64,000 nt of DNA from Guptibacillus spartinae (GTDB lineage: Bacteria > Bacillota > Bacilli > Bacillales > Guptibacillaceae): the NCBI RefSeq assembly GCF_028610625.1, contig NZ_JAQQWU010000003.1, forward strand, positions 62,001 to 126,000, given 5' to 3'. The notes under the pieces are model-generated. The model was given only the letters and a program-made list of their open reading frames with translations, searched no databases and was not told the DNA's origin. The position numbers were made by a program, and so were the translations under genes. Below, piece after piece: positions 17,159 to 24,456 of the stretch. Numbering within the stretch: the stretch's first letter is position 1; each line of letters starts with the position of its first letter.

Positions 17159-17833
17159 ATGGTAATAGTCCTAATTAAACTATGCATTTCTGCTTTGCTG
17201 GGATTATTAATTGGAATTGAGAGGGAATTAAAGCATAAGCCACTTGGTTTAAAGACGTGTATCGTGATTGCGGTAAGTAGCTGTTTGTTAACAATCGTTT
17301 CGATTGAGTCTGCGGAGACGTTCGCGGAGCTTTCTCCGAATATCCGTACCGATCCAATGCGATTGGCAGCTCAAATTGTTTCTGGGATTGGTTTTATTGG
17401 AGCTGGCGTTATTTTAAGGCGAAATAATGATGCGATTTCAGGATTAACAACCGCAGCAATTATTTGGGGAGCCTCAGGTCTCGGCATCGCTGCTGGCGCC
17501 GGTTTTTATTATGAAGCGTTTGTTGGGGCTGGTTTGATCCTGTTTAGTGTCAATATTCTTCCCTGGATCATTAAACGTATCGGCCCAAAAGCGCTGAGGC
17601 AGCGGGAAATGCGAGCGAAATTAACGCTCAAAAAAAGTGTGAATGTCAGCAATTTCATGAAAGCCATTGTAGCGAATGATTTTGAAATTCGTCACGTGCG
17701 CGTCCGTGATACGAAAGAAAAAAACCCTCAAATTGAGCTTAAACTGATGACGTTCGAGAAAAATCATACGACTGACATTTATGAACTGCTTCGAAAAGTG
17801 GATGGTGTGAATGAGGTAGAGGTGGAGGGGTGA
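17159..17833 (+). CDS. MgtC/SapB-family membrane protein, paralog 2
   Basis: 224 residues, same architecture as the preceding gene: membrane domain to about residue 145 (GLLIGIERELKHKPLGLKT, IVSGIGFIGAGVILRRNND, LGIAAGAGFYYEAFVGAGL) and a soluble C-terminal domain that has diverged (LKKSVNVSNFMKAIVAND versus LQQGTDITAFMKTIQAKD). This pattern suggests a tandem duplication with selection for a different regulatory input. Recognition of the ATG at 17159 is not helped by a clear Shine-Dalgarno sequence. A dispersed element follows the stop at 10 nt, as with paralog 1. Confidence 0.88.
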   Translation: MVIVLIKLCISALLGLLIGIERELKHKPLGLKTCIVIAVSSCLLTIVSIESAETFAELSPNIRTDPMRLAAQIVSGIGFIGAGVILRRNNDAISGLTTAAIIWGASGLGIAAGAGFYYEAFVGAGLILFSVNILPWIIKRIGPKALRQREMRAKLTLKKSVNVSNFMKAIVANDFEIRHVRVRDTKEKNPQIELKLMTFEKNHTTDIYELLRKVDGVNEVEVEG

Positions 17834-17843
17834 TGTGACTGAG

Positions 17844-17882
17844 GGTGCCTGTCACCACCCGGTATTTGTCATATCTTGTCTA
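17844..17882 (+). repeat. Dispersed palindromic element, copy 6, after mgtC2
   Basis: GGTG-CCTGT-CACC-ACCCG, 15 nt, TGTCTA (one change). A hairpin with GAGAGAAGG/CCTTCTTTC (17886-17914) follows immediately. Confidence 0.9.
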
Positions 17883-17949
17883 ATTGAGAGAAGGAGATAG
17901 GGTAGCCTTCTTTCTAAAGGTTGTTAGAGGTTAGGAGAGTGTGACTAAA

Positions 17950-18111
17950 ATGAGAGGCTTTTTTCGAAAATTGGTTGGTTTAGAAAAGTGTATGATTTGT
18001 AAGAAGAAGCCAGTTCGTCCTCACTATTATTTGGATGATGAAGGGAATCAGAAACCTGTTTGCTTTAAATGTGTAACGTATGCGGAAAGAAGAGCTTATC
18101 GGAAAGCTTAA
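17950..18111 (+). CDS. Small zinc-ribbon-like protein (53 aa)
   Basis: Basic 53-residue protein starting MRGFFRKLVGLEK with two CxxC pairs (CMIC at 14-17 and CFKC at about 39-42), spaced as in a zinc ribbon. AGGAG lies 12 nt before the ATG; a GTG three codons earlier (17941) is an alternative start. Own terminator downstream. Family not recognised; nucleic-acid binding is plausible but unproven. Confidence 0.65.
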   Translation: MRGFFRKLVGLEKCMICKKKPVRPHYYLDDEGNQKPVCFKCVTYAERRAYRKA

Positions 18112-18143
18112 TGGGTATTAAATAAATATTTGTTTAAAGGGGC

Positions 18144-18173
18144 CTCGTACATTCTGACGTTCGAGGTTTTTTT
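18144..18173 (+). terminator. Intrinsic terminator after the zinc-ribbon gene
   Basis: CCTCG/CGAGG stem with a 14-nt loop followed by seven T. Confidence 0.7.
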
Positions 18174-18273
18174 CGATTGTTTGGTCTTGAGAGATTAGAG
18201 GAATAACAAGTAATGAGTGCGCTTACTTTCGGTCTAACCTAGAAATGAAGTTGATTAAAAAGGAGTGAAGCGA

Positions 18274-19863
18274 GTGACTGCCCTTACGACGATCATTAGT
18301 CTATTTTTTGCGGTTTTTGTCATTGTAATAGCTGTTCCACTTATCTTTTTCCTTAGGATTTGGAAAAGGGATGAGCAGCAGGAGGAGCATTCAATTCTTC
18401 GTAATTATCCTCTACTTGGACGGGTGCGGTACATGACTGAAAAGATTGGACCTGAACTAAGGCAATATTTATTTAACAACGATAATGAAGGCAAGCCTTT
18501 TTCACGTAGGGAATTCCAAAATACGTATTTGTCGGCTAAATATAAAGAGCGGATGATTGGGTTTGGTTCTGAGCGAGAGTTTGAAAAGCCGGGATTTTAC
18601 ATAAATAACACCATGTTCCCGACTCAGCGTGAAGAACTACGAATTGATAATACAAGAAAAGTTCATACGAAAACTTATCATATCGACAAAGACCAGTTAT
18701 TGAAACGAAAAGAGCATCTTGAGGACAAAGAGGTAGATCCTTACTTACTTAAAGATGAAGATGCGGTGATCATTGGGGGTCACTCTTGTCGAAGTCCCTT
18801 TAAAGTTAAAGGGTTAATTGGACAATCTGCAATGAGTTACGGTTCTCTTGGTGAGAATGCGATAACTGCTCTGTCGAAAGGACTGGGGTTAGCTGGCGGA
18901 AGCTGGATGAATACGGGTGAAGGCGGATTATCAGACTACCATCTAAAAGGAGAGGTAGACATCATTAACCAGATTGGACCGGGTCTATTTGGTGTTCGAA
19001 CCAAAGATGGTGAATTTTCATGGGAGGAATTTAAACGAAAAAGTGAAATCGACCAGGTGAAGGCCTTCGAACTAAAATTAGCTCAAGGCGCAAAAACACG
19101 CGGTGGCCATGTCGATGCTGCAAAAGTAACCCCTGAGATTGCAAAAATTCGAAATGTAGAACCGTGGAAATCTGTCGACAGTCCGAATCGATTTTACCAA
19201 TTTCAAACGTTGCCAGAGATGTTAGATTTTATTGAACGTCTCCGTGAAGTAGGCGGAAAACCGGTAGGAATAAAAATCGTTGTTGGAAACCTTCATGATG
19301 TCGACAGGTTAGCAGCGTATATCGCTGAAAGCGGTACCGGCCCAGATTTTATTACAGTGGATGGTGGGGAAGGTGGCACAGGTGCATCTTATCAGGAGTT
19401 AGTAGATGCGGCAGGACTCCCGATCAATTCCGCTCTTCCAATCCTTGTGAAAGCACTTGAAAAATACCACGTTCGCGATCGAGTGAAGATTTTTGCTTCT
19501 GGAAAGCTCCTAACGCCTGATAAAATTGCAATGGCATTAGCAATGGGAGCCGACCTTGTGAATATTGCGAGAGGGATGATGTTTTCTGTTGGGTGCATTC
19601 AAGCGGAAGTCTGTCATACAAATCAGTGCCCAGTCGGGGTTGCAACAACTGATCCGAAGAAACAAAAGGCACTTATCGTAGAAGAAAAATTTTATCGAAC
19701 GTGTAACTATGTCATCTCATTACGCGAAGGGTTATTTAATCTAGCGGCCGCGGTTGGAATTGATTCGCCTACTAAGTTTCAACATCATCATATCGTCTAT
19801 CGGAACGGCAACGGCGATATTGTTCCGTTATCCGATTTATTAGTAAAAGGAAATATGTCATGA
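18274..19863 (+). CDS. Membrane-anchored glutamate synthase-domain protein (YerD-like)
   Basis: 529 residues from GTG 18274, which has AAAGGAG about 9 nt upstream; a GTG at 18265 overlaps that site. One N-terminal membrane span (ALTTIISLFFAVFVIVIAVPLIFFL) is followed by the FMN-binding GltS barrel of glutamate synthase large subunits: GQSAMSYGSLGENAITALSKG, GHVDAAKVTPEIA, VDGGEGGTGASYQELVDAAGLP. CIQAEVCHTNQCPVGVATT carries the three cysteines of the [3Fe-4S] cluster. The glutaminase and GXGXG domains of full GltB are missing, so it is not a complete GOGAT. The true substrate of YerD-type proteins is not known to me. Monocistronic. Confidence 0.85.
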   Translation: MTALTTIISLFFAVFVIVIAVPLIFFLRIWKRDEQQEEHSILRNYPLLGRVRYMTEKIGPELRQYLFNNDNEGKPFSRREFQNTYLSAKYKERMIGFGSEREFEKPGFYINNTMFPTQREELRIDNTRKVHTKTYHIDKDQLLKRKEHLEDKEVDPYLLKDEDAVIIGGHSCRSPFKVKGLIGQSAMSYGSLGENAITALSKGLGLAGGSWMNTGEGGLSDYHLKGEVDIINQIGPGLFGVRTKDGEFSWEEFKRKSEIDQVKAFELKLAQGAKTRGGHVDAAKVTPEIAKIRNVEPWKSVDSPNRFYQFQTLPEMLDFIERLREVGGKPVGIKIVVGNLHDVDRLAAYIAESGTGPDFITVDGGEGGTGASYQELVDAAGLPINSALPILVKALEKYHVRDRVKIFASGKLLTPDKIAMALAMGADLVNIARGMMFSVGCIQAEVCHTNQCPVGVATTDPKKQKALIVEEKFYRTCNYVISLREGLFNLAAAVGIDSPTKFQHHHIVYRNGNGDIVPLSDLLVKGNMS

Positions 19864-19895
19864 ACGAGGGTAAATTCAATAGGCTCTATTTTTCG

Positions 19896-19926
19896 CCATT
19901 TCCGTTACTTGGGAATGGTTTTTTCC
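19896..19926 (+). terminator. Intrinsic terminator after the YerD-like gene
   Basis: CCATTTCC/GGGAATGG stem and 7-nt loop followed by six T. Confidence 0.85.
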
Positions 19927-19990
19927 TATAGAAATTCGATCAAGTAGGTGGCCAAAAAGTTCATTTTCTCTTAAAGAGAAACAATTTTAG

Positions 19991-20019
19991 TTGGAGTGGG
20001 TGACCCTTCTGGTTATAAT
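19991..20019 (+). promoter_or_regulatory. Promoter of yhdT-panF
   Basis: TTGGAG (19991-19996), 17 nt, TATAAT (20014-20019), 32 nt before the yhdT start. Confidence 0.65.
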
Positions 20020-20050
20020 AGAACGAGGTTTGTTGTGAAGGAGGAAAAGT

Positions 20051-20335
20051 ATGAAACAACACGAAGGATCGCCTAAAGATGATCCGCGATACCGCGTGGC
20101 GAATCGTGAAGCGCTCATCGGCGTTGGGCTTGTATTAATTAATTTCATACTATGGTATGGATTTGCCTACGGTTTTGGATCAAAACCAGTAGAGGAATAT
20201 AGTTATATCTGGGGATTGCCGGCGTGGTTTTTCTACAGTTGTCTTCTTGGAACCGGGGTTGTCATCGTCCTTGTCATTTTAGCGGTCGTCTTTCTTTTCA
20301 AAGAAGTGCCGTTTGATGAGGAGGAGGACCAATGA
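20051..20335 (+). CDS. yhdT: YhdT-family (DUF997) small membrane protein, partner of PanF
   Basis: 94 residues with two membrane spans (about 24-43 and 62-85) and charged ends. The pattern PRYRVANREALIGVGLVLINFILWYGFAYGFG is typical of the YhdT/DUF997 family, almost always found directly before panF. AAGGAGG is well placed before the ATG. Its stop overlaps the PanF start by 4 nt (ATGA), so translation is coupled. It may assist assembly or activity of the symporter; its function is not established. Confidence 0.85.
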   Translation: MKQHEGSPKDDPRYRVANREALIGVGLVLINFILWYGFAYGFGSKPVEEYSYIWGLPAWFFYSCLLGTGVVIVLVILAVVFLFKEVPFDEEEDQ

Positions 20336-21798
20336 ACGGGGAAGTTGTCATTCCGCTCATCATATTTCTTGTTATCATTTTTCTCATTGGTTTTTATGCG
20401 TCTACTCATTTAAAATCAACGTCTAATTTTTTGCAGGAGTATTTTCTCGGCAGTCGGCAGCTAGGTGGATTTATTCTCGCCATGACGATGATTGCAACTT
20501 ATGGAAGTGCAAGTAGTTTTATCGGTGGGCCTGGTGTGGCTTACACCTTGGGACTCGGTTGGGTGCTTTTATCGATGACACAGCTTGCAACCGGCTATTT
20601 TGTCCTCTCTGTTCTTGGGAAAAAATTTGCGATTATGGCTCGGAAAATTCGTGCAGTAACGCTGATTGATTTTCTGAAGGAGCGGTACGAAAGCAAGGGA
20701 GTTGTCATTTTATCTGCGCTTAGTATCATCATTTTCTTATTTTCGGCGATGGCAGCCCAATGGGTTGGCGGTGCAAGGCTAATAGAATCTCTGACGGGTT
20801 TACCCTATACGGGAGCACTGTTTATTTTTGCTGTATCCGTCCTAGTGTATGTTATTATTGGAGGCTTTCGTGCGGTTGCGATCACGGATACAGTTCAAGG
20901 TATTGTGATGCTAGGCGGCACGCTCGTTATCCTCATTGGAACGATTGTTGCGGGTGGAGGGGTAGAAACTATTGTCGCAACGTTAGCGACAGAAAACCCG
21001 GATCTAATCTCTCCATTTGGAGCAGATCGGTCGTTAACTCCGCTCTATGTCTCATCTTTCTGGATTCTCGTTGGTGTTGGTGTGGTTGGACTGCCCCAAG
21101 TTGCTGTACGAGCCATGTCTTATAAAAGCTCAAAAGGCATGCATCGAGCTCTGATTATTGGAACAGTAGTTGTAGGTGTCATTATGCTCGGTATGCACCT
21201 AACCGGTGTTTTTGCGCGAGCGGTTTTACCTGGGATTGAAGTTGGAGATACGGTTATGCCAAGAATAGCGTTAGAAGTACTGCCATCATGGCTCGCCGGG
21301 ATTGTGCTAGCTGCCCCTATGGCTGCAATTATGTCGACGGTCGATTCTCTATTGTTACTTGTAAGCTCTGCCATTGTAAAAGATGTTTACTTAAATTATG
21401 TAAAACCCGACGCAAGCGATCAAACGATTAAACGATTTAGTGTAGGAATCACGGCGGTACTTGGCGTATTGGTGTTTGCTATGGCAGTAAATCCGCCTGA
21501 GCTTCTCATTTGGTTGAATTTGTTTTCGTTTGGTGGACTTGAAGCAGCGTTTATTTGGCCCGTTGTAATGGGGCTCTATTGGAAGCGAGGAAATGCAAGC
21601 GGGGCGATGGCTTCCATTCTTGTAGGCGTTGGCAGTTATATTGGGTTTAATACATTTATGCCAAACGCCTTTGGCATGCATACCGTTGTATTACCAGTGC
21701 TGCTGTCGCTTATTAGTTATGTAGGAGTAAGTTTGATGACCGTGAAGAAACATGCCGCGGTGCAAACAGCGGTAGAGTGGAAATTGTGGAAGGTATAA
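20332..21798 (+). CDS. panF: Sodium/pantothenate symporter
   Basis: 488 residues of the sodium:solute symporter family with about thirteen membrane spans. Seen are STSNFLQEYFLGSRQLGGFILAMTMIATYGSASSF near the N-terminus, the SSS signature region GGFRAVAITDTVQG, and AAPMAAIMSTVDSLLLLVSSA. The pairing with yhdT supports pantothenate over other SSS substrates. It ends 1 nt before a dispersed element and a long hairpin. Confidence 0.88.
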   Translation: MNGEVVIPLIIFLVIIFLIGFYASTHLKSTSNFLQEYFLGSRQLGGFILAMTMIATYGSASSFIGGPGVAYTLGLGWVLLSMTQLATGYFVLSVLGKKFAIMARKIRAVTLIDFLKERYESKGVVILSALSIIIFLFSAMAAQWVGGARLIESLTGLPYTGALFIFAVSVLVYVIIGGFRAVAITDTVQGIVMLGGTLVILIGTIVAGGGVETIVATLATENPDLISPFGADRSLTPLYVSSFWILVGVGVVGLPQVAVRAMSYKSSKGMHRALIIGTVVVGVIMLGMHLTGVFARAVLPGIEVGDTVMPRIALEVLPSWLAGIVLAAPMAAIMSTVDSLLLLVSSAIVKDVYLNYVKPDASDQTIKRFSVGITAVLGVLVFAMAVNPPELLIWLNLFSFGGLEAAFIWPVVMGLYWKRGNASGAMASILVGVGSYIGFNTFMPNAFGMHTVVLPVLLSLISYVGVSLMTVKKHAAVQTAVEWKLWKV

Positions 21799-21799
21799 T

Positions 21800-21838
21800 G
21801 GTGCCTGTCACCACCCGGTTTTTGAGAGAATTTGTCGA
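21800..21838 (+). repeat. Dispersed palindromic element, copy 7, abutting the panF stop
   Basis: GGTG-CCTGT-CACC-ACCCG, 15 nt, TGTCGA, starting 1 nt after TAA. The junction ATAATGGTGCC is the same as at copy 5. Confidence 0.92.
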
Positions 21839-21844
21839 ATGAAA

Positions 21845-21896
21845 AGTAAGGATGCTCATATTAGAAATAAGTGGGCAAAAGGCCACGATCCTTACT
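21845..21896 (+). terminator. Long hairpin after panF (probable terminator)
   Basis: A perfect 9-bp stem AGTAAGGAT/ATCCTTACT with a branched loop (GTGG/CCAC inside). Only a poor T tract follows. Confidence 0.5.
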
Positions 21897-22046
21897 AATT
21901 AATCCTCACCGGATCTTTTATTTTGTGCACAACATAGGTAAATGGTCTATCCAATAAAGGTATCGGTCTATGATAAGATGATAAGTATCAGCTGCAAAGC
22001 AGGGTGGGCGGCGGTACCCCGTTGATGAAAGGGGGTGCTGCCTATA

Positions 22047-22139
22047 ATGATGAGCACATTTGAGGCGCTTGTTTTGATGATTAGCTTTGCTTCTCTCGTG
22101 GTCACAATTATTACGGTTTCTAGTAATAAAAAGAAGTAA
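22047..22139 (+). CDS. Type I toxin, holin-like small membrane peptide
   Basis: 30 residues beginning MMSTFEALVLMISFASLVV and ending NKKK: one hydrophobic helix with a short N-terminal STFEAL and a basic tail. This matches the TxpA/BsrG-type holin-like toxins of Bacillus, which damage the membrane when overproduced. It is supported by its surroundings: a GC-rich 5' leader whose GCAGGGTGGG (21999-22008) is the exact complement of CCCACCCTGC (22140-22149) just after the stop, a terminator at 22222, and a convergent antisense promoter at 22277-22305. Such 5'/3' pairing limits ribosome access in known systems. The toxin promoter itself is not clear; TATGAT at 21969 is a candidate -10. Confidence 0.8.
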   Translation: MMSTFEALVLMISFASLVVTIITVSSNKKK

Positions 22140-22270
22140 CCCACCCTGCCCCGGCCAAGGATTAAGGTGAGTTACTTTTTTGCCTTTTGAGCCGCCGCTC
22201 GTCATGCGGAGCAGCTGTATGGACGCTGGTGCGAGAGCACCGGCGTCTTTTTTTATACCTTATGTTCTCT
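22125..22270 (-). ncRNA. Predicted antisense antitoxin RNA of the type I toxin
   Basis: Start inferred 7 nt after the -10 at 22277; the end is inferred at a minus-strand terminator formed by GTAACTCACC/GGTGGGTTAC (about 22133-22173) followed by TTCTTTTTATT. The result is roughly 145 nt, overlapping the last toxin codons and the whole toxin 3' UTR. This tail-to-tail arrangement matches txpA/RatA and bsrG/SR4, where the RNA pairs with toxin mRNA and triggers its degradation or blocks translation. Confidence 0.7.
22222..22254 (+). terminator. Terminator of the toxin mRNA
   Basis: GACGCTGGTGC/GCACCGGCGTC stem with a GAGA loop followed by seven T. The same sequence forms a stable 5' hairpin on the antisense RNA. 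Confidence 0.88.
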
Positions 22271-22276
22271 AACTTT

Positions 22277-22305
22277 ATTATATGCAATTAGGGTTATTGT
22301 GGCAA
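22277..22305 (-). promoter_or_regulatory. Promoter of the antisense RNA
   Basis: On the minus strand TTGCCA (22305-22300), exactly 17 nt, TATAAT (22282-22277). It is the strongest promoter in this gap. A 12-bp perfect palindrome, CGGTTCGAACCG, lies just upstream at 22320-22331. Confidence 0.8.
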
Positions 22306-22337
22306 GAGGGTGATTCGGTCGGTTCGAACCGTCGAAC

Positions 22338-22376
22338 GGTGCCTGTCACCACCCGCTTTTTGGGTGATTTTGTCGA
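22338..22376 (+). repeat. Dispersed palindromic element, copy 8
   Basis: GGTG-CCTGT-CACC-ACCCG, 15 nt, TGTCGA, between the toxin locus and the M20 hydrolase gene. No hairpin follows this copy. Confidence 0.9.
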
Positions 22377-22519
22377 ACGAATTTCATGTTATGCACATCA
22401 TATTGTATTATGAATAGACGAAATACACACAATAATCAGTTAATACGCTACGTTATGTATAATGCCCGCATTAAGCTGCTTTGATATAGTTGATAAAAAG
22501 CTGAAAAGGATGAGTGTGA

Positions 22520-23764
22520 ATGGGAATAAATCGTGAGCGTTTACAGAGTCATCTTGAAGAACTAGCTAAGATCGGAAAGATTGGTGAGACGGGTGTTTGC
22601 CGTTTAGCTCATTCGAAGGAAGATCGAGAAGCGGTGGAAGTTGTAAAGGGATGGATGGAGGAGGCAGGATTAGAGGCTCGAATTGACGGCTTTGGGAATT
22701 TAATCGGAAGGGTAGAGGGAGTTAAAAAGGACCAGCCAATTCTGATGCTCGGATCTCATATCGACTCGCAACCATATGGCGGTCGCTTTGACGGAACGGC
22801 TGGCGCACTTGGAGCGATTGAGGTTGTACATACAATGAAAGATAGCGGCATAACACCGAATCGAACAATTGAGGTGATTTGTTTCTCAGATGAAGAGGGG
22901 TCTCGTTTTAATAAAGGGGTATTCGGTGTGAGAGCACTTGCTGGCTTGCTTGAGGAAGGGGAGCTTGATCGCAAAGATAAGACAGGGATGACGAGGAAAG
23001 AAGCGCTGAAGGAATTCGGAGTTGAGCCTGATCTTACGAAAAGTCCCGTATACAAAGAAGGAGATATCAAAGCTTTCTTGGAACTTCACATTGAGCAAGG
23101 TCCAGTTCTTGAATCCAAAAATAAACCAGTAGGAATTGTGTCAGGAATTTCTGGTCCTATCTGGCTAACGGTTACGCTTGAAGGTTTTGCAGGACATGCT
23201 GGTTCCGTCCCCATGCCGTTACGTAAAGATGCTATGGTCGGAGCAAGTGAAATTATTACGAAGTTCAATCAACTTATTAAAGAGGAGGGGCAAGAAACAA
23301 CAGTCGGAACGGTTGGAAGTGTTCAGGTCTTCCCAAACTCTCGTAACATCATTCCGGAAAAAGTGGAATTTACGCTGGATTTACGTGATATTGATCTTGA
23401 GCATCGCACCATGCTCGAAAAAAAGCTCTATACGATTATTGAAGAAGCGGCATCAACTCACAGTCTCGCATATACGATCACTGAAGACACCAGAAGTGAA
23501 CCACGCTATTGTGCTGACTGGATAAAAAAGATTATGAGCGAAGAAGATGATAATCTCGGATACGATTCACCTGTATTAATGAGCGGGCCGTTCCACGATG
23601 CCCTATTTATGTCATATATCAGTGACTACGGTATGATTTTCGTTCGATGTGAGAAAGGGATCAGTCATAATCCGCTTGAATTTGCGGAAATGGATGATAT
23701 TGAGAAAGGCGTTCAATTGCTCTATCAAACGGCAATGCGGATGGCGATGGAAGAAGAGGGGTGA
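22520..23764 (+). CDS. M20-family Zn amidohydrolase (N-carbamoyl-L-amino acid hydrolase / allantoate amidohydrolase type)
   Basis: 414 residues, the usual length for AmaB/AllC/HyuC. Metal ligands lie in GSHIDSQPYGGRFDGTAGALGA (His, Asp), CFSDEEGSRF (Glu-Glu), LELHIEQGPVLE (His) and near the C-terminus (ISHNPLEFAEMDD). The dimerisation lid begins at GFAGHAGSVPM. It removes a carbamoyl or ureido group from an amino acid or allantoate. No hydantoinase, allantoinase or transporter lies beside it, so the substrate stays open. A bidirectional hairpin separates it from the convergent thioesterase. Confidence 0.85.
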   Translation: MGINRERLQSHLEELAKIGKIGETGVCRLAHSKEDREAVEVVKGWMEEAGLEARIDGFGNLIGRVEGVKKDQPILMLGSHIDSQPYGGRFDGTAGALGAIEVVHTMKDSGITPNRTIEVICFSDEEGSRFNKGVFGVRALAGLLEEGELDRKDKTGMTRKEALKEFGVEPDLTKSPVYKEGDIKAFLELHIEQGPVLESKNKPVGIVSGISGPIWLTVTLEGFAGHAGSVPMPLRKDAMVGASEIITKFNQLIKEEGQETTVGTVGSVQVFPNSRNIIPEKVEFTLDLRDIDLEHRTMLEKKLYTIIEEAASTHSLAYTITEDTRSEPRYCADWIKKIMSEEDDNLGYDSPVLMSGPFHDALFMSYISDYGMIFVRCEKGISHNPLEFAEMDDIEKGVQLLYQTAMRMAMEEEG

Positions 23765-23805
23765 CAAAACCCCTTTTCACTATATCGAAAATACGAAAAC
23801 TAAAA

Positions 23806-23840
23806 AAAGGTGGCCAGTTTTATTTCAGCAGGCCACCTTT
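23806..23840. terminator. Bidirectional intrinsic terminator
   Basis: AAAGGTGGCC/GGCCACCTTT, a 10-bp perfect stem between convergent genes. Confidence 0.85.
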
Positions 23841-23855
23841 ATGCTGTCTATTCTC

Positions 23856-24290
23856 TTAAATCGAAGAATGGTCCAACTTTTCAAATTGAATAAATGCATC
23901 TTTAATATGTTCAGGGATTAACTGTGCTCTATTGCTATTCACATTATAATTCACTTGTACAACCTCGGCTTTCACGAGGAGTTCATCATCTCGTTTAATC
24001 GTATGTTTCAGTTCAAAGCTAGATTTTCCAACCTTCGTAACGCGACAATAGACATCAAGAACATCATCTAATTTCGCCGGTTTTATGAACTCAATGGTGA
24101 TCTTTCTTAATACAGGATCAAACAAGTCATCAGAGAACTGGTGCAAACGGTCACCAAGGACGTGTCGGAAATACTCGGTTGTAGCAACATCGATATAAGT
24201 GGAATAATGAGCATTAAACACAATTTTTTGACCATCAATCTCGGAATAACGAACGCGAATAGGGTAAGAAAAACGCTCATTATGAAACAT
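23856..24290 (-). CDS. Acyl-CoA thioesterase, 4HBT hot-dog fold (YbgC/FadM type)
   Basis: 144 residues from ATG 24290, which follows GAGGTG; an in-frame ATG at 24320 has no site. The hot-dog signature RVRYSEIDGQKIVFNAHYSTYIDVA carries the aspartate in the position used for catalysis by this family. It hydrolyses acyl-CoA thioesters in the cytoplasm; chain length cannot be told. Monocistronic. Confidence 0.8.
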   Translation of the reverse strand: MFHNERFSYPIRVRYSEIDGQKIVFNAHYSTYIDVATTEYFRHVLGDRLHQFSDDLFDPVLRKITIEFIKPAKLDDVLDVYCRVTKVGKSSFELKHTIKRDDELLVKAEVVQVNYNVNSNRAQLIPEHIKDAFIQFEKLDHSSI

Positions 24291-24397
24291 GATACACCTC
24301 AGATTCCTTTTTTTCTTCATATTAACACAATATTCAGTTTATAAATTGAGCATTATTACGAAATTTCCCGGGTAATGTCTCTATGTAGAAATCGGAT

Positions 24398-24426
24398 TTG
24401 GACTTTTGTCGTGAAAACTGTAGCAT
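24398..24426 (+). promoter_or_regulatory. Promoter of the 2-hydroxyacid dehydrogenase gene
   Basis: TTGGAC (24398-24403), 17 nt, TAGCAT (24421-24426), 30 nt before the start. Confidence 0.6.
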
Positions 24427-24456
24427 AGAGAAAAAAAGAGCTAGGAGTGGAGAATA

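Noticed and set aside
18274-19863. Glutamate synthase large subunit (gltA/gltB)
   Set aside because: Only the FMN/Fe-S central domain is present, with a membrane anchor. Glutaminase and GXGXG domains are missing and no small-subunit gene is near.
21918-22205. A 95-residue minus-strand protein opposite the toxin gene
   Set aside because: It has no ribosome site and overlaps the antisense RNA, toxin gene and terminators. Its frame is a by-product of the GC-rich stems.
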